From: Exiguobacterium sp018617385
Lineage (GTDB): Bacteria; Bacillota; Bacilli; Exiguobacteriales; Exiguobacteriaceae
Assembly (NCBI RefSeq): GCF_018617385.1
Contig: NZ_JACSKA010000001.1
Span: 682,001-746,000 of the forward strand
Direction: 5' to 3'
Length of the DNA: 64,000 nt
The notes below the pieces were generated by a model, which had not been told where the DNA came from, searched no databases, and was given only the letters and a program-made list of their open reading frames with translations. A program made the translations under genes and the position numbers. This document shows positions 11,332-19,981 of this stretch, piece after piece (position 1 is the stretch's first letter; each line of letters begins with the position of its first letter).

Positions 11332-12804
11332 ATGGAAGCGAACTATGAAGCAGTAATGACGCTACCCGAACCAGAATCTCCGCTCGCTGCGGAGCTCCAC
11401 TACTATAGAGGTCGTCGTGCGTTACGTGAAGGTCGCCTGGATGAAGCGACTTTTTTCATGGCTGAAGCGACAGCGGCAGCCACGCATCGCGTCGACTATC
11501 ATAAACAGTACGCAGAACTGTTATTTGAAGTAGGGGAGGTCTACCACGCCAATGAAGTGTGGAAACGAGTATTAGAGCTCGACGAGACCGCAACAGAGGC
11601 ACTGTATCACTTAGCAAGCAACTGTGCCTATGTCTCTCAATATGAAGAAGCGGCGAACTATGCATCCGAATATCTCGCCCGTGACACGAAAGGTCACTAC
11701 ACGGAAGCCGTGCAATCCCTTCTTGAACTGATCGAACTCGAACAAGAACTCGAGGACGAGGAAGAAGACGAATTGATCACATGGCATACGGAAGCGCAGC
11801 GTCAAATCGATAAAGGACGATTGTTTGCGGCAAAGGCGACACTCGAGCGTCTCATCGGTCAATATCCATCGTTTTGGCCGGCATACAACAATCTGTCGGT
11901 CGTCAGTTTTTACCTCGGCGATGACCAAGCCGCCTTCCGGACGCTCGAATACGTGCTCGACCAAAATCCGGGCAACTTGCATGCGATCTTGAACACGATC
12001 CTCTTGCTCCATGAAGCGGGTCAATCGGAAGCGGCGATGCAGTTGTCGACACCGCTCACGCGTGTCCGTCCGCTCCAATTTGACTTGCGTTATAAATTGG
12101 CGACGACACTCGCGCTCGTCGGACATTACGACCGTGCGTATGAAGAATTGCGTCTATTGAAAGACCGCGGATTCCGTGGGGACCCATTGTTCGGGCATTG
12201 GCTCAGCGTGTCTGCCTACAAGACAGGACGACTTGAAGAGGCAGCCACCTACTTGAACAATGAAGAGATGAAACAGTTTGAAGAGAAACAGAGCTTCGAC
12301 ATCCGAGAAAATCTCGAGTTTCGTTCGGCACTCGTCCAAGGATTGCGTCAAGAGAGCGATTTGGCTCGAATCGAGATCATCCGAATCATCGCCAACTTAA
12401 AAGATGACGAAGCGTTCGAAGCGCTCGCGCTCACGAATGCCGTGACGGAAAATGAGACGGTCCGGGCATTCGCGGAGATGTGTCGTGCCGACCTTTGTCA
12501 GCAACCGTTCAACGGAGACGTCCGGATCAAGCGGGCGTTTGATGCGCTCGTCTTGGCTGAAGCACATGTATCCGAAGCGGAACGGATGAGCCTAGAGGGC
12601 GACTTCTATGAGCGTTTTGCGATGCTTCTCTTGTCTGATGAATCATTCATGGACGTAACGGCATCGGCCGCTGCGCTCGTCTGGATGTTTTATACGAAAC
12701 GGGACGCATTGATTCTCGAAGATTGTGCGAACGCCTTCCATCTCTCGGTCGACACGTTGACTGACACGGTCCGTTCGTTCAAACGGACACTCGAACAAGC
12801 ATAA
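11332..12804 (+). CDS. TPR repeat protein (YvcD-like)
   Basis: A 490-aa soluble protein made mainly of tetratricopeptide-like helical pairs. Repeats are seen around RGRRALREGRLDEATFFMAE, AYNNLSVVSFYLGDDQAAF, NPGNLHAILNTILLLHEAG and YKTGRLEEAATYL. An acidic linker (ELEQELEDEEEDE) separates the first repeats from the rest. TPR folds mediate protein contacts; no catalytic motif is seen. B. subtilis yvcD, also a TPR protein of about this size, sits just upstream of trxB as here. The ATG follows TGTGGAGGA. Confidence 0.85.
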   Translation: MEANYEAVMTLPEPESPLAAELHYYRGRRALREGRLDEATFFMAEATAAATHRVDYHKQYAELLFEVGEVYHANEVWKRVLELDETATEALYHLASNCAYVSQYEEAANYASEYLARDTKGHYTEAVQSLLELIELEQELEDEEEDELITWHTEAQRQIDKGRLFAAKATLERLIGQYPSFWPAYNNLSVVSFYLGDDQAAFRTLEYVLDQNPGNLHAILNTILLLHEAGQSEAAMQLSTPLTRVRPLQFDLRYKLATTLALVGHYDRAYEELRLLKDRGFRGDPLFGHWLSVSAYKTGRLEEAATYLNNEEMKQFEEKQSFDIRENLEFRSALVQGLRQESDLARIEIIRIIANLKDDEAFEALALTNAVTENETVRAFAEMCRADLCQQPFNGDVRIKRAFDALVLAEAHVSEAERMSLEGDFYERFAMLLLSDESFMDVTASAAALVWMFYTKRDALILEDCANAFHLSVDTLTDTVRSFKRTLEQA

Positions 12805-12872
12805 AGATAGACGATACCCTTATAGGTTTCTTATACTAAAGGCAATCAATTTCTTGCAGAGGTGGAATCAAC

Positions 12873-13826
12873 ATGACAGAAGAAAAAATTTATGACGTCA
12901 TTATCATCGGTGCCGGTCCTGCCGGAATGACCGCTGCGCTATATGCTTCACGTGCGAACCTTTCAACACTTATGATCGAACGCGGGATTCCGGGTGGTCA
13001 GATGGCCAATACGGAAGACATCGAGAACTATCCGGGCTATGACAGCATCCTGGGTCCTGACTTGTCTCAGAAGATGTTCGACCATTCGAAAGCGTTCGGA
13101 GCGGAGTATGCATATGGGGACGTGCAACGCATTTCGGATGAAACAGAGTATAAAATCGTCCATGCGCACAACCGTGACTATAAAGCACGTGCGATCATCC
13201 TCGCCTCTGGTGCTCAGTATAAGAAAATCGGCGTACCGGGTGAAGAAGAACTCGGTGGCCGTGGCGTATCGTACTGTGCGGTATGTGACGGGGCATTCTT
13301 CAAAGGGAAAGATTTATTCGTCATCGGTGGTGGCGACTCAGCCGTTGAAGAAGGTGTCTTCTTGACACGCTTCGCGAACAAGGTGACGATCGTTCACCGT
13401 CGCGATGAGCTCCGCGCGCAAAAGATTCTTCAAAAACGTGCGTTCGACAATGAGAAGATCGATTTCATTTGGAACCACACGTTGAAAGAAATCACAGAGA
13501 AAGACGGAAAAGTCGGTGGGGCTCGTCTTGTCAGCACAATTGACGGGACTGAGACAGACCACGAGATCGACGGCGTCTTCATCTATATCGGCATGAACCC
13601 GATCACCGGGTTCGTCCAAGACCTCGGCATCACGAACGAGCAAGGCTACATCGTCACGAACGAGGCGATGGAAACGAACATCCCAGGGATTTTCGCTGCC
13701 GGCGACGTTCGCGAGAAAACGCTTCGTCAAGTCGTCACAGCGACGAACGACGGATCGATTGCCGCTCAGAATGCTCAACACTTCATCGAGGGACTCCTCG
13801 AATCGTTGCAAGAACAAAACGCATGA
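12873..13826 (+). CDS. trxB: Thioredoxin reductase
   Basis: FAD enzyme that reduces thioredoxin with NADPH. The 317-aa protein shows the FAD site GAGPAG (13-18), the redox-active CAVC disulfide (C135, C138), the NADPH-binding GGGDSA (152-157), and a C-terminal FAD motif (GIFAAGDV). The length matches low-molecular-weight bacterial TrxB. Start ATG follows CAGAGGTGG. In B. subtilis a Nudix gene (yvcI) separates trxB from the rapZ cluster; it is absent here. Confidence 0.97.
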   Translation: MTEEKIYDVIIIGAGPAGMTAALYASRANLSTLMIERGIPGGQMANTEDIENYPGYDSILGPDLSQKMFDHSKAFGAEYAYGDVQRISDETEYKIVHAHNRDYKARAIILASGAQYKKIGVPGEEELGGRGVSYCAVCDGAFFKGKDLFVIGGGDSAVEEGVFLTRFANKVTIVHRRDELRAQKILQKRAFDNEKIDFIWNHTLKEITEKDGKVGGARLVSTIDGTETDHEIDGVFIYIGMNPITGFVQDLGITNEQGYIVTNEAMETNIPGIFAAGDVREKTLRQVVTATNDGSIAAQNAQHFIEGLLESLQEQNA

Positions 13827-13838
13827 TTCAAGAAGGTA

Positions 13839-13872
13839 GGACTGCGGGGGACCGCGGTCCTTCTCTTTTTTT
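13839..13872 (+). terminator. trxB terminator
   Basis: Hairpin GGACTGCGG/CCGCGGTCC (one G-T pair) with a GGGA loop, followed by TTCTCTTTTTTT. Confidence 0.85.
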
Positions 13873-13946
13873 CGGACGTTCGTTATACTAGATGAAGAGA
13901 GCTACACACACGGCTCGGTTGTCAATTTTAAGGGGGCGTCAGCGAG

Positions 13947-14819
13947 ATGGAAGACTTTAAAGGATTAGAAGAATTGATCATCATCAGTGGGATGAGCGGG
14001 GCTGGGAAGTCGGTCGCCATGAATAGTTTCGAGGACCTCGGCTATTTCTGTGTCGACAACTTGCCACCGGTACTCTTACCACAATTGATTGATGTCATCA
14101 GCTCGGTCCGACCGAAAATCGCGGTCGCCATCGATACACGGACACGAGACTTTATCGATAGCTTGTTCATCGTCATCGACGATTTGGAAAAGAAGAACGT
14201 GCATCCGCACCTGTTGTATTTAGAGACGCGGGACGACGTGCTCGTTCGCCGTTATAAGGAGACGCGACGGTCCCATCCGCTCGCACCGGAAGATGCGCCG
14301 CTCGTCGGCATCAAGATGGAGCGCGAACTGTTAGAAGGATTCCGTGACCGGGCCCACACGCTGTATGATACGAGTGACTTGAAGCCACAGATGTTGAAGG
14401 ACCGCATCCTCCAACAGTTCAACGAAGAACGGATCCCGTTCACAGTCAACTTCATGTCGTTCGGTTTCAAACACGGAGTGCCGCTCGATATCGACTTATT
14501 GTTTGACGTCCGTTTCATCACGAACCCGTTCTATATCCCTGAGCTCCGTCCGCTCACGGGTCAGACGACAGAAGTACAAGAGTACGTCATGTCGCACCCG
14601 GAAGCGCGAGCGTTCTATAAGAAGTTGATCGACATGCTCGAGTTCCTCCTTCCGCAGTATAAACGGGAAGGGAAGACGCAAATCGTCGTGGCGTTCGGCT
14701 GTACCGGCGGGAAACACCGGTCGATCACCTTCGCTGAGAAAGTGTCGGAGCACTTTGCTGATCGCTATAACGTGAAGACGGTCCACCGCGACCTCGTTCA
14801 CGCGACGAAGGAGAAGTGA
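13947..14819 (+). CDS. rapZ: RapZ/YvcJ family nucleotide-binding protein
   Basis: A P-loop ATP/GTP-binding protein of 290 aa. Walker A GMSGAGKS is at 15-22 and the family's C-terminal signature GCTGGKHRS is present near residue 250. In E. coli RapZ targets the GlmZ/GlmY sRNAs; the Bacillus homologue YvcJ binds GTP and affects competence gene expression, and its exact job in Firmicutes is less clear. It forms a tight cluster with yvcK (1-bp gap) and whiA, as in nearly all Firmicutes and Actinobacteria. ATG start follows AAGGGGGCGTCAGCG. Confidence 0.95.
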   Translation: MEDFKGLEELIIISGMSGAGKSVAMNSFEDLGYFCVDNLPPVLLPQLIDVISSVRPKIAVAIDTRTRDFIDSLFIVIDDLEKKNVHPHLLYLETRDDVLVRRYKETRRSHPLAPEDAPLVGIKMERELLEGFRDRAHTLYDTSDLKPQMLKDRILQQFNEERIPFTVNFMSFGFKHGVPLDIDLLFDVRFITNPFYIPELRPLTGQTTEVQEYVMSHPEARAFYKKLIDMLEFLLPQYKREGKTQIVVAFGCTGGKHRSITFAEKVSEHFADRYNVKTVHRDLVHATKEK

Positions 14820-14820
14820 C

Positions 14821-15816
14821 ATGAGACGAGACCGGAAAGTAGTCGCCATCGGCGGAGGGACAGGGTTGTCCACTCTCGTCCGTGGGTTGAAACATTATCC
14901 GCTCGACATCACGGCAATCGTCACCGTCGGGGACGACGGCGGAAGCTCGGGACGTCTTCGTGACGAGTTTCATATGTTGCCTCCTGGCGACATCCGTAAC
15001 GTCATTTTGGCGTTGTCGGAAGTTGAGCCGTTAATGGACAAGATTTTGCAATACCGTTTCGATACGGGATATGGATTAGAAGGGCATTCCCTTGGAAATT
15101 TGATGCTCACGGCAGCGACTCACATCTGTGAGGGTTCGTTCGTCAAAGCAATCGATGTCATGTCGCAACTCTTGAACGCACAAGGGAAAGTGTTGCCAGT
15201 GACAGAGACGCTCATGACCCTCGCCGCCGAGTTCGAGGACGGCACTATCGTCAAAGGGGAGTCCAAGATTCCGCTACATGAGCAGCCGATCAAACGTATG
15301 TTTTTACTCGAGGAAGGCATTGAACCGGCCCCGGGCGTCGTCGAGTCGATTGAATCGGCGGACGTCATCGTGCTCGGTCCAGGGAGCCTGTATACGAGCA
15401 TCATTCCAAACCTGCTCATCCCGGCGGTGCGGGAAGCCATCATCCGCTCGAAAGTCCCGGTCGTCTATATTTGTAACGTCATGACGCAACCAGGTGAGAC
15501 GAAAGGCTATGACGCGATGAAACATTTGAAAGTCATCGAATCGTACCTTGGGAAGGCATCGATCGACACGATTGTCGTCAATAACGAGCCGATTGAAGAA
15601 GAGTATTTGGAGCGTTACCGAGAGGACGGGTCGGAAGAGGTCCGCTTCGATCGGAAGAAACTCCGAAACTATGGGACGAACGTTCTCGCCGGGGACATCG
15701 TCGATTATAACCGGGAGTATATCCGTCATGATTCCGACGCCATCGCCGGACTCGTCATGCAGCGGGTGCTCCGAATCAAGAAGCCACGTTCGTTTCAAGA
15801 ATTGGAACTGAAATAA
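14821..15816 (+). CDS. yvcK: YvcK/GlmR, UDP-GlcNAc-binding gluconeogenesis factor
   Basis: A 331-aa Rossmann-like protein of the CofD/YvcK family. The glycine-rich loop GGGTGLS is at 11-17, followed by [16 protein letters not shown]. Known members bind UDP-GlcNAc and steer carbon into cell wall precursors during growth on gluconeogenic substrates. The second gene of the rapZ-yvcK-whiA cluster, starting one base after the rapZ stop. The homologue is often called GlmR; the symbol is not certain for this organism. Confidence 0.94.
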
Positions 15817-15850
15817 AGATTGTTGGAAAGACAGAAAGGAGGGGGACTCG

Positions 15851-16804
15851 ATGAGCTTTGCATCAGATGTGAAGAAGGAATTGACACAACTTGAAGTGAC
15901 TGACGCGGAAGCGAAGGCGGAACTGTCGGCACTCGTTCGGATGAACGGGGTCATCTCGCTCGCCCTAGGACGAGGCATGACCTTAGACGTCTCGACGGAG
16001 AACGCCTCGATCGCCCGTCGGATTTACTCGTTGATGAAACGCCTTTACGACCATCCGTTAGACTTGTTCGTACGGAAGAAAATGCGTTTGAAAAAGAACA
16101 ACGTCTACATCGTCCGCGTGTCACAGCATGCGGAGACGATGCTTCGGGACCTTGAGATCCTCGGAGAGAATTACGAGATGATCCGGACACTGAACTCGGA
16201 TATGACGGGGGACGAGAACTTAGCACGCGCTTACTTACGTGGTGCGTTCCTCGCCGGCGGGTCGATCAACCATCCGAAAACGTCGTCGTACCACCTCGAA
16301 ATCTATAGCTTGTACGAAAACCATAACCAGGCGCTACGTGATTTGGCGAACCGATTTGAGTTGAACGCGAAGACGCTCGAACGGAAAAAAGGGCATATCT
16401 TGTACATGAAAGAGAGCGAGAAAATTTCAGATTTCCTCAAGCTGATCGGGGCGACCCGAGGCATGTTGGAGTTTGAAGACGCACGAATCATCAAAGATAT
16501 GCGGAACTCCGTCAACCGTCTCGTCAACTGTGAGACGGCCAACTTGAACAAAACGGTCGGTGCGGCATTGCGTCAAGTCGAGAATATCAAGTTCTTGGAA
16601 CGGACGGTCGGGCTCGACGTCTTACCGAAGAAACTGCGGGAGATCGCTGAACTGCGTGTCACACACCAGGACGTCTCGTTACAGGAACTCGGCGAAATGC
16701 TCGAGTCCGGTCCGATTTCGAAGTCAGGAATCAACCATAGACTTCGTAAAATTGACCAGATTGCCGAGCGCGTGCGTAGCGGGGACGAAATCGCATCCTC
16801 GTGA
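15851..16804 (+). CDS. whiA: DNA-binding protein WhiA
   Basis: A 317-aa protein with an N-terminal part resembling LAGLIDADG homing endonucleases (the segment [19 protein letters not shown] is typical) but lacking nuclease function, and a C-terminal helix-turn-helix (about 265-310, [20 protein letters not shown]). In Streptomyces it is a sporulation regulator; in B. subtilis it affects cell division and chromosome segregation. Strong ribosome site AAAGGAGGGGG. Last gene of the rapZ cluster before a promoter and an unrelated gene. Confidence 0.95.
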
Positions 16805-16809
16805 TGCGG

Positions 16810-16838
16810 TTGCGCCAAAACCATTCTTCCTATATAAT
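16810..16838 (+). promoter_or_regulatory. Promoter of the ribbon-helix-helix gene
   Basis: -35 TTGCGC (16810-16815), 17-bp spacer, perfect -10 TATAAT (16833-16838). It lies 52 bp before the 16891 start and shows that this gene can be transcribed apart from whiA. Confidence 0.65.
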
Positions 16839-16890
16839 AAGCAATTGTGTATAGGTTTTATGAATAGCGAATTAAAGGAGCTTCATCATT

Positions 16891-17127
16891 ATGTCGAATG
16901 AAAAGAAAAGATTATCGCTCACGATCGACGCTAAGCTCGACCAGGTCATCACAGAGCGTGCCAAAGAAATCGGGATTCCGAAAAGTGCACTCGTCACGTT
17001 TGCCACAAGCCTCTTCTTGAACCAGCTTCGTGCAGAAGAGTTGTTGAACGGGGACAAGAACGCAATCTACGAAGTCATTCGTAAAGACTACGAGTTGCTC
17101 ACGAGCGTAAAGAATCTAGATAACTAA
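16891..17127 (+). CDS. Ribbon-helix-helix (CopG-like) protein
   Basis: A 78-aa protein with a basic N-terminal strand (KKRLSLTID) and two helices (KLDQVITERAKEIG and PKSALVTFATSLFLNQL) in the layout of ribbon-helix-helix DNA-binding proteins. It has its own promoter and terminator, and there is no toxin gene beside it, so it does not look like an antitoxin. In B. subtilis the crh gene occupies this place after whiA (yvcL); this protein is not HPr-like and has no PTS Ser46 motif. Target genes are unknown. ATG start follows AAAGGAG. Confidence 0.75.
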   Translation: MSNEKKRLSLTIDAKLDQVITERAKEIGIPKSALVTFATSLFLNQLRAEELLNGDKNAIYEVIRKDYELLTSVKNLDN

Positions 17128-17129
17128 GT

Positions 17130-17157
17130 AAAAGGTTGACTGCGGTCAGCCTTTTTT
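17130..17157 (+). terminator. Terminator after the ribbon-helix-helix gene
   Basis: AAAAGGTTGAC/GGTCAGCCTTTT hairpin with a TGC loop, running into a T tract. Confidence 0.85.
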
Positions 17158-17220
17158 AGTTGCATCTCTCTAAGAAATTTGGAATAGTGGTGATAATGAA
17201 TTGGAACGGAGGTCGATCAA

Positions 17221-17736
17221 ATGGGTCAAATCTTACTCATCCTACTGCTACAACTAATCTACGTTCCGGTGTTGACGCTCCGGACGATCATGCTCGTGAA
17301 AGGGAAGACCGTCATCGCCGGTTTATTCGGAACGCTAGAGACGCTCATCTATATCTTCGCGCTCGGCATCGTGTTCCAGGATCTGACGACGGTCGGGATG
17401 ATCGTGTATGCGGTCGGTTTCGGGCTCGGGATCTTACTTGGCGGTTTCGTCGAACGGAAACTCGCCATCGGTTACAACATGATCCAAGTCCATACGAAAG
17501 AATATCCGGCGGAGCTCATCCAACAGATGCGTGACAACGGATATGGGGTCACGCATTATCAAGGGCAAGGACGTGACGGGGTCCGTTACCGTCTTGACGT
17601 ATTGGCGGCCCGGACCCGGATGAAAGAATTGCGTGAACTCGTCGAGAAACATGAACCGAAAGCGTTCCTCGTCGCATTTGACCCGATCGACTTCAAAGGC
17701 GGTTATATGATGAAAGGACTGCGTCGCCCGAAATGA
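17221..17736 (+). CDS. UPF0316 (YebE-like, DUF5698/DUF2179) membrane protein
   Basis: A 171-aa protein with three hydrophobic segments in its first 80 residues (about 3-23, 33-53 and 58-78) and a soluble C-terminal domain of about 85 residues containing GYGVTHYQGQGRDGVRY. This fits the UPF0316 family, whose C-terminus is the DUF2179 domain also found in YitT proteins (one is at 33330-34217). The soluble domain probably binds a small ligand, but this is not shown. ATG start follows GGAGG. A terminator directly follows. Confidence 0.82.
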   Translation: MGQILLILLLQLIYVPVLTLRTIMLVKGKTVIAGLFGTLETLIYIFALGIVFQDLTTVGMIVYAVGFGLGILLGGFVERKLAIGYNMIQVHTKEYPAELIQQMRDNGYGVTHYQGQGRDGVRYRLDVLAARTRMKELRELVEKHEPKAFLVAFDPIDFKGGYMMKGLRRPK

Positions 17737-17741
17737 CGCAC

Positions 17742-17768
17742 AAGACTCACGAACGTGGGTCTTTTTTT
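17742..17768 (+). terminator. Terminator after the UPF0316 gene
   Basis: AAGACTCACG/CGTGGGTCTT hairpin with an AA loop, followed by seven T. Confidence 0.85.
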
Positions 17769-17825
17769 GTTGGAGTAGGGATTTTATCTCGTGACAGGGA
17801 ACTAGTGAAGAAAGGGGATGAGACC

Positions 17826-18269
17826 GTGAAACGAAATCGGAGTGTGTGGATGATCTTACTATTTATACTTGTGGGGGCGGGAGTCGTTTATTTCGCCATG
17901 ACCTTATTTGGGGATGGAGAGGACGGTGTCAAACCGCCGCTCCCGACGGTTCGGGTCGGATCGGTGTCTGCGGAAGTGGAACAATCAACGTACTGTTGGG
18001 AATCCGGCAATCAAGCGACGTGCGCCGATTACGGACTACCAGAAGCGGACGACCTTCAACTGATCACCGTCAAACCGGGCGACCGAATCGATGTCGTCTA
18101 TCATGCAGAACCGATGACGTCGAGTTTCAATCGAATCGAGGATGGGGAACTCGTTCCTTCTGAACTCGTCGTTCCGAACGAGCCGGGCATCTATCTCTAT
18201 GAAGTCGGCGGAGAGTGGTCGCAAGGAGATAGCCGATACGTCTTCGGTGTCCGGGTTCCTGAAAACTAA
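17826..18269 (+). CDS. Membrane-anchored extracytoplasmic protein, unknown
   Basis: A 147-aa protein with one N-terminal transmembrane segment (about 8-27, WMILLFILVGAGVVYFAMTL) and an outside domain of about 115 residues. Two cysteines (in TYCWESGNQATCADYG) may form a disulfide. I recognise no family. The longer ORF reading back to 17733 would run through the preceding terminator; the GTG at 17826 has an AAAGGGGATG site upstream and gives the cleaner start. It directly precedes the MerR-type gene. Confidence 0.65.
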   Translation: MKRNRSVWMILLFILVGAGVVYFAMTLFGDGEDGVKPPLPTVRVGSVSAEVEQSTYCWESGNQATCADYGLPEADDLQLITVKPGDRIDVVYHAEPMTSSFNRIEDGELVPSELVVPNEPGIYLYEVGGEWSQGDSRYVFGVRVPEN

Positions 18270-18272
18270 TGG

Positions 18273-18303
18273 TTGACCTGCCTCTAAGGGATGGCTGTAC
18301 AGT
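18273..18303 (+). promoter_or_regulatory. MerR-type promoter with 19-bp spacer
   Basis: -35 TTGACC (18273-18278) and -10 TACAGT (18298-18303) are separated by 19 bp instead of 17. The spacer (TGCCTCTAAGGGATGGCTG) holds an imperfect dyad around CTCTAAGGGATGG. Long-spacer promoters with a central dyad are the known operator type of MerR-family activators. It sits just upstream of the merR-like gene, so autoregulation is likely. Confidence 0.65.
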
Positions 18304-18325
18304 GAAAGTAGGAGGTGGGGAAACG

Positions 18326-19021
18326 GTGATTCCAATCGGAAGAGTCGCACATGTGACCGGGTTGTCGGTCAAGGCGATCAAATTTTATGAAGCGCGCGGA
18401 TTGGTCTGCCCGACGCGGACCGAAAATCAGTATCGAATGTACGGGATGGGAGAGATTCGACGGTTGAGTGAAATCAAACGATTACGTCAAATCGGACTTC
18501 GTCTCGAACAAATTCAATCGGGTCTACCGGTTGATACATTGTTAGAAACACGATTGGATGAAGTTCAAGTAGAAATCGAACGACTTCATCGAATCGAGAG
18601 GCAGATTCGATTGATGCAAGCAGGAGGGAACGACATGAAGATTCGATATGAGACATTGAATGAAGCCATTTCCGTCTATGGATATGGTGGTACGTTAGAG
18701 GAGATTCCGCATATGTGGGCCAAGCTTCAACCGGAACTGACGACGGACGAGTCGTACGGAGTCTGTCTCCCGCAGGAGAACGGTTATGTCGCGGGGATGA
18801 CGAACCCGGTGTCGGGAGAAGGTGCGCGTCGTGTCGAACTGACGGAAGGGAACTATATCGTCGCGACGGTGGAGGGAGGCATCCCGATGATTCCGTCTAC
18901 GTATGAGCAGCTAGTAAACGTTCCAGACGTGACGCTACGAGACGCGGTCGACTTCGAGCGCTATATTCACGGGCAAGGGGGAGCGGACGACATCATTGAG
19001 ATTTGGATGCCGATTGAATGA
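18326..19021 (+). CDS. MerR-family regulator with GyrI-like effector domain
   Basis: A 231-aa activator-type regulator. The N-terminal winged helix (IPIGRVAHVTGLSVKAIKFY, residues 2-21, continuing EARGL) is MerR-type, followed by a dimerisation coiled coil (about 60-95). From about residue 110 (MKIRYETLNEAISVYGYGG) it has an effector-binding domain of the GyrI-like/BmrR type, which senses bulky or amphipathic compounds in known members. The GTG at 18326 was chosen because GGAGGTGGGG precedes it and a 19-bp-spacer promoter lies at 18273-18303; the longer ORF would start upstream of that promoter. No transporter gene is adjacent, so the regulon beyond itself is unknown. Confidence 0.85.
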   Translation: MIPIGRVAHVTGLSVKAIKFYEARGLVCPTRTENQYRMYGMGEIRRLSEIKRLRQIGLRLEQIQSGLPVDTLLETRLDEVQVEIERLHRIERQIRLMQAGGNDMKIRYETLNEAISVYGYGGTLEEIPHMWAKLQPELTTDESYGVCLPQENGYVAGMTNPVSGEGARRVELTEGNYIVATVEGGIPMIPSTYEQLVNVPDVTLRDAVDFERYIHGQGGADDIIEIWMPIE

Positions 19022-19057
19022 AAAAGACGTTTCCCGTTTGAGCGGGAAACGTCTTTT
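19022..19057. terminator. Bidirectional terminator between the merR-type gene and clpP
   Basis: A perfect 15-bp stem (AAAAGACGTTTCCCG and its complement) around a TTTGAG loop, with T tracts on both strands. It serves both convergent genes. Confidence 0.92.
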
Positions 19058-19063
19058 GTGTGA

Positions 19064-19639
19064 TTAACGTGTCATGACTTTGTCGATGAGACCGTAGTCT
19101 TTCGCTTGGTCAGCTGCCATGAAGTAGTCACGCTCTGTATCGCGCTCGATGACTTCAAGTGGCTGTCCTGTGTTTTCTGCCATGATTTGGTTCAACTTCT
19201 CGCGCATCTTGATGATGCGTTCTGCGTGAATCTTAATGTCTGACGCTTGGCCCTGTGTGCCGCCGAGCGGTTGGTGAATCATGATTTCTGCGTTCGGCAA
19301 TGCGAAGCGTTTTCCTTTTTCACCGGCTTGGAGCAAGAAGGCACCCATCGATGCGGCCATTCCGATACAAATCGTCGACACGTTCGGCTTGATGAAGTTC
19401 ATCGTGTCATAAATCGCCATACCCGCTGTGATCGAACCACCTGGGCTGTTGATGTAGAGTGAGATGTCCTTTTCTGGGTCCTCAGCTGCGAGGAAGAGGA
19501 GCTGTGCGACGATGGAGTTCGCGACGTTGTCGTCAATCGCACTTCCGAGAAGGATGATACGGTCTTTGAGCAAGCGTGAGTAGATGTCATACGCGCGCTC
19601 CCCACGGCCTGTCTGTTCGATAACTGTTGGAATTAACAT
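19064..19639 (-). CDS. clpP: ATP-dependent Clp protease proteolytic subunit
   Basis: Serine peptidase that forms the 14-mer chamber of ClpXP/ClpCP. The catalytic triad is intact: Ser97 (GMAASMGA), His122 (MIHQPLGG) and Asp171 (RDYFM). Length 191 aa is typical. The ATG is preceded by AAAGGAGG. Its promoter carries a CtsR box, so heat and protein-stress induction is expected. A tRNA-Arg gene with its own terminator lies upstream on the same strand. Confidence 0.98.
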   Translation of the reverse strand: MLIPTVIEQTGRGERAYDIYSRLLKDRIILLGSAIDDNVANSIVAQLLFLAAEDPEKDISLYINSPGGSITAGMAIYDTMNFIKPNVSTICIGMAASMGAFLLQAGEKGKRFALPNAEIMIHQPLGGTQGQASDIKIHAERIIKMREKLNQIMAENTGQPLEVIERDTERDYFMAADQAKDYGLIDKVMTR

Positions 19640-19672
19640 TGAATCTGCCTCCTTTATGTAGGTTGTAATTTC

Positions 19673-19702
19673 ATCATACCTGTATAGTCAATGATGGTCA
19701 AA
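19673..19702 (-). promoter_or_regulatory. clpP promoter with overlapping CtsR box
   Basis: Minus-strand -35 TTGACC (19701-19696), 17-bp spacer and -10 TATGAT (19678-19673). The plus-strand sequence AGTCAATGATGGTCAAA (19686-19702) fits the CtsR heptad repeat RGTCAAANANRGTCAAA at 16 of 17 positions and overlaps the -35, as in known CtsR-repressed genes. Confidence 0.85.
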
Positions 19703-19751
19703 CGATAGTCATCGTTTTTCACCTATTCCACGATTTTCTCGTCGTGAAACG

Positions 19752-19782
19752 AAAAAGAGGCCAGGCAATCTGCCTGACCTCT
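19752..19782 (-). terminator. Terminator of the tRNA-Arg gene
   Basis: On the minus strand AGAGGTCAGGCA/TGCCTGGCCTCT forms a 12-bp stem (with one G-T pair) followed by TTTT. It separates the tRNA from clpP. Confidence 0.85.
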
Positions 19783-19790
19783 ACATCTGA

Positions 19791-19863
19791 TACACCCGGA
19801 GAGATTCGAACTCCCGACACCTGGCACCGGAAACCAGTGCTCTATCCCCTGAGCTACGGGTGC
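19791..19863 (-). tRNA. tRNA-Arg (anticodon CCG)
   Basis: The minus strand folds into a cloverleaf: acceptor GCACCCG/CGGGTGT (final G-T pair), D-arm GCTC/GAGC, anticodon arm CTGGT-TTCCGGT-GCCAG with CCG at positions 34-36, and T-arm GGGAG-TTCGAAT-CTCTC. It reads CGG arginine codons. Length 73 nt with discriminator A; the genome does not encode CCA (next bases TCA). A promoter lies upstream at 19883-19911. Confidence 0.92.
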
Positions 19864-19882
19864 ATATCTGTGACACGAATTT

Positions 19883-19911
19883 ATTATACATTTGTTTTAT
19901 TAAAAAAGCAA
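19883..19911 (-). promoter_or_regulatory. tRNA-Arg promoter
   Basis: Minus-strand -35 TTGCTT (19911-19906), 17-bp spacer, perfect -10 TATAAT (19888-19883), ending 20 bp from the mature tRNA 5' end. Confidence 0.65.
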
Positions 19912-19981
19912 TCCTGTTCGCATAGCTTTTTTGAGCGCGACGGAAGCGGGTTCGCTACAATAGAAAAGAGGGGGGAGAACG

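Noticed and set aside
17733..17825. Upstream extension of the 17826 gene
   Set aside because: It would read through the terminator hairpin at 17742-17768, and the GTG at 17826 has a ribosome site.
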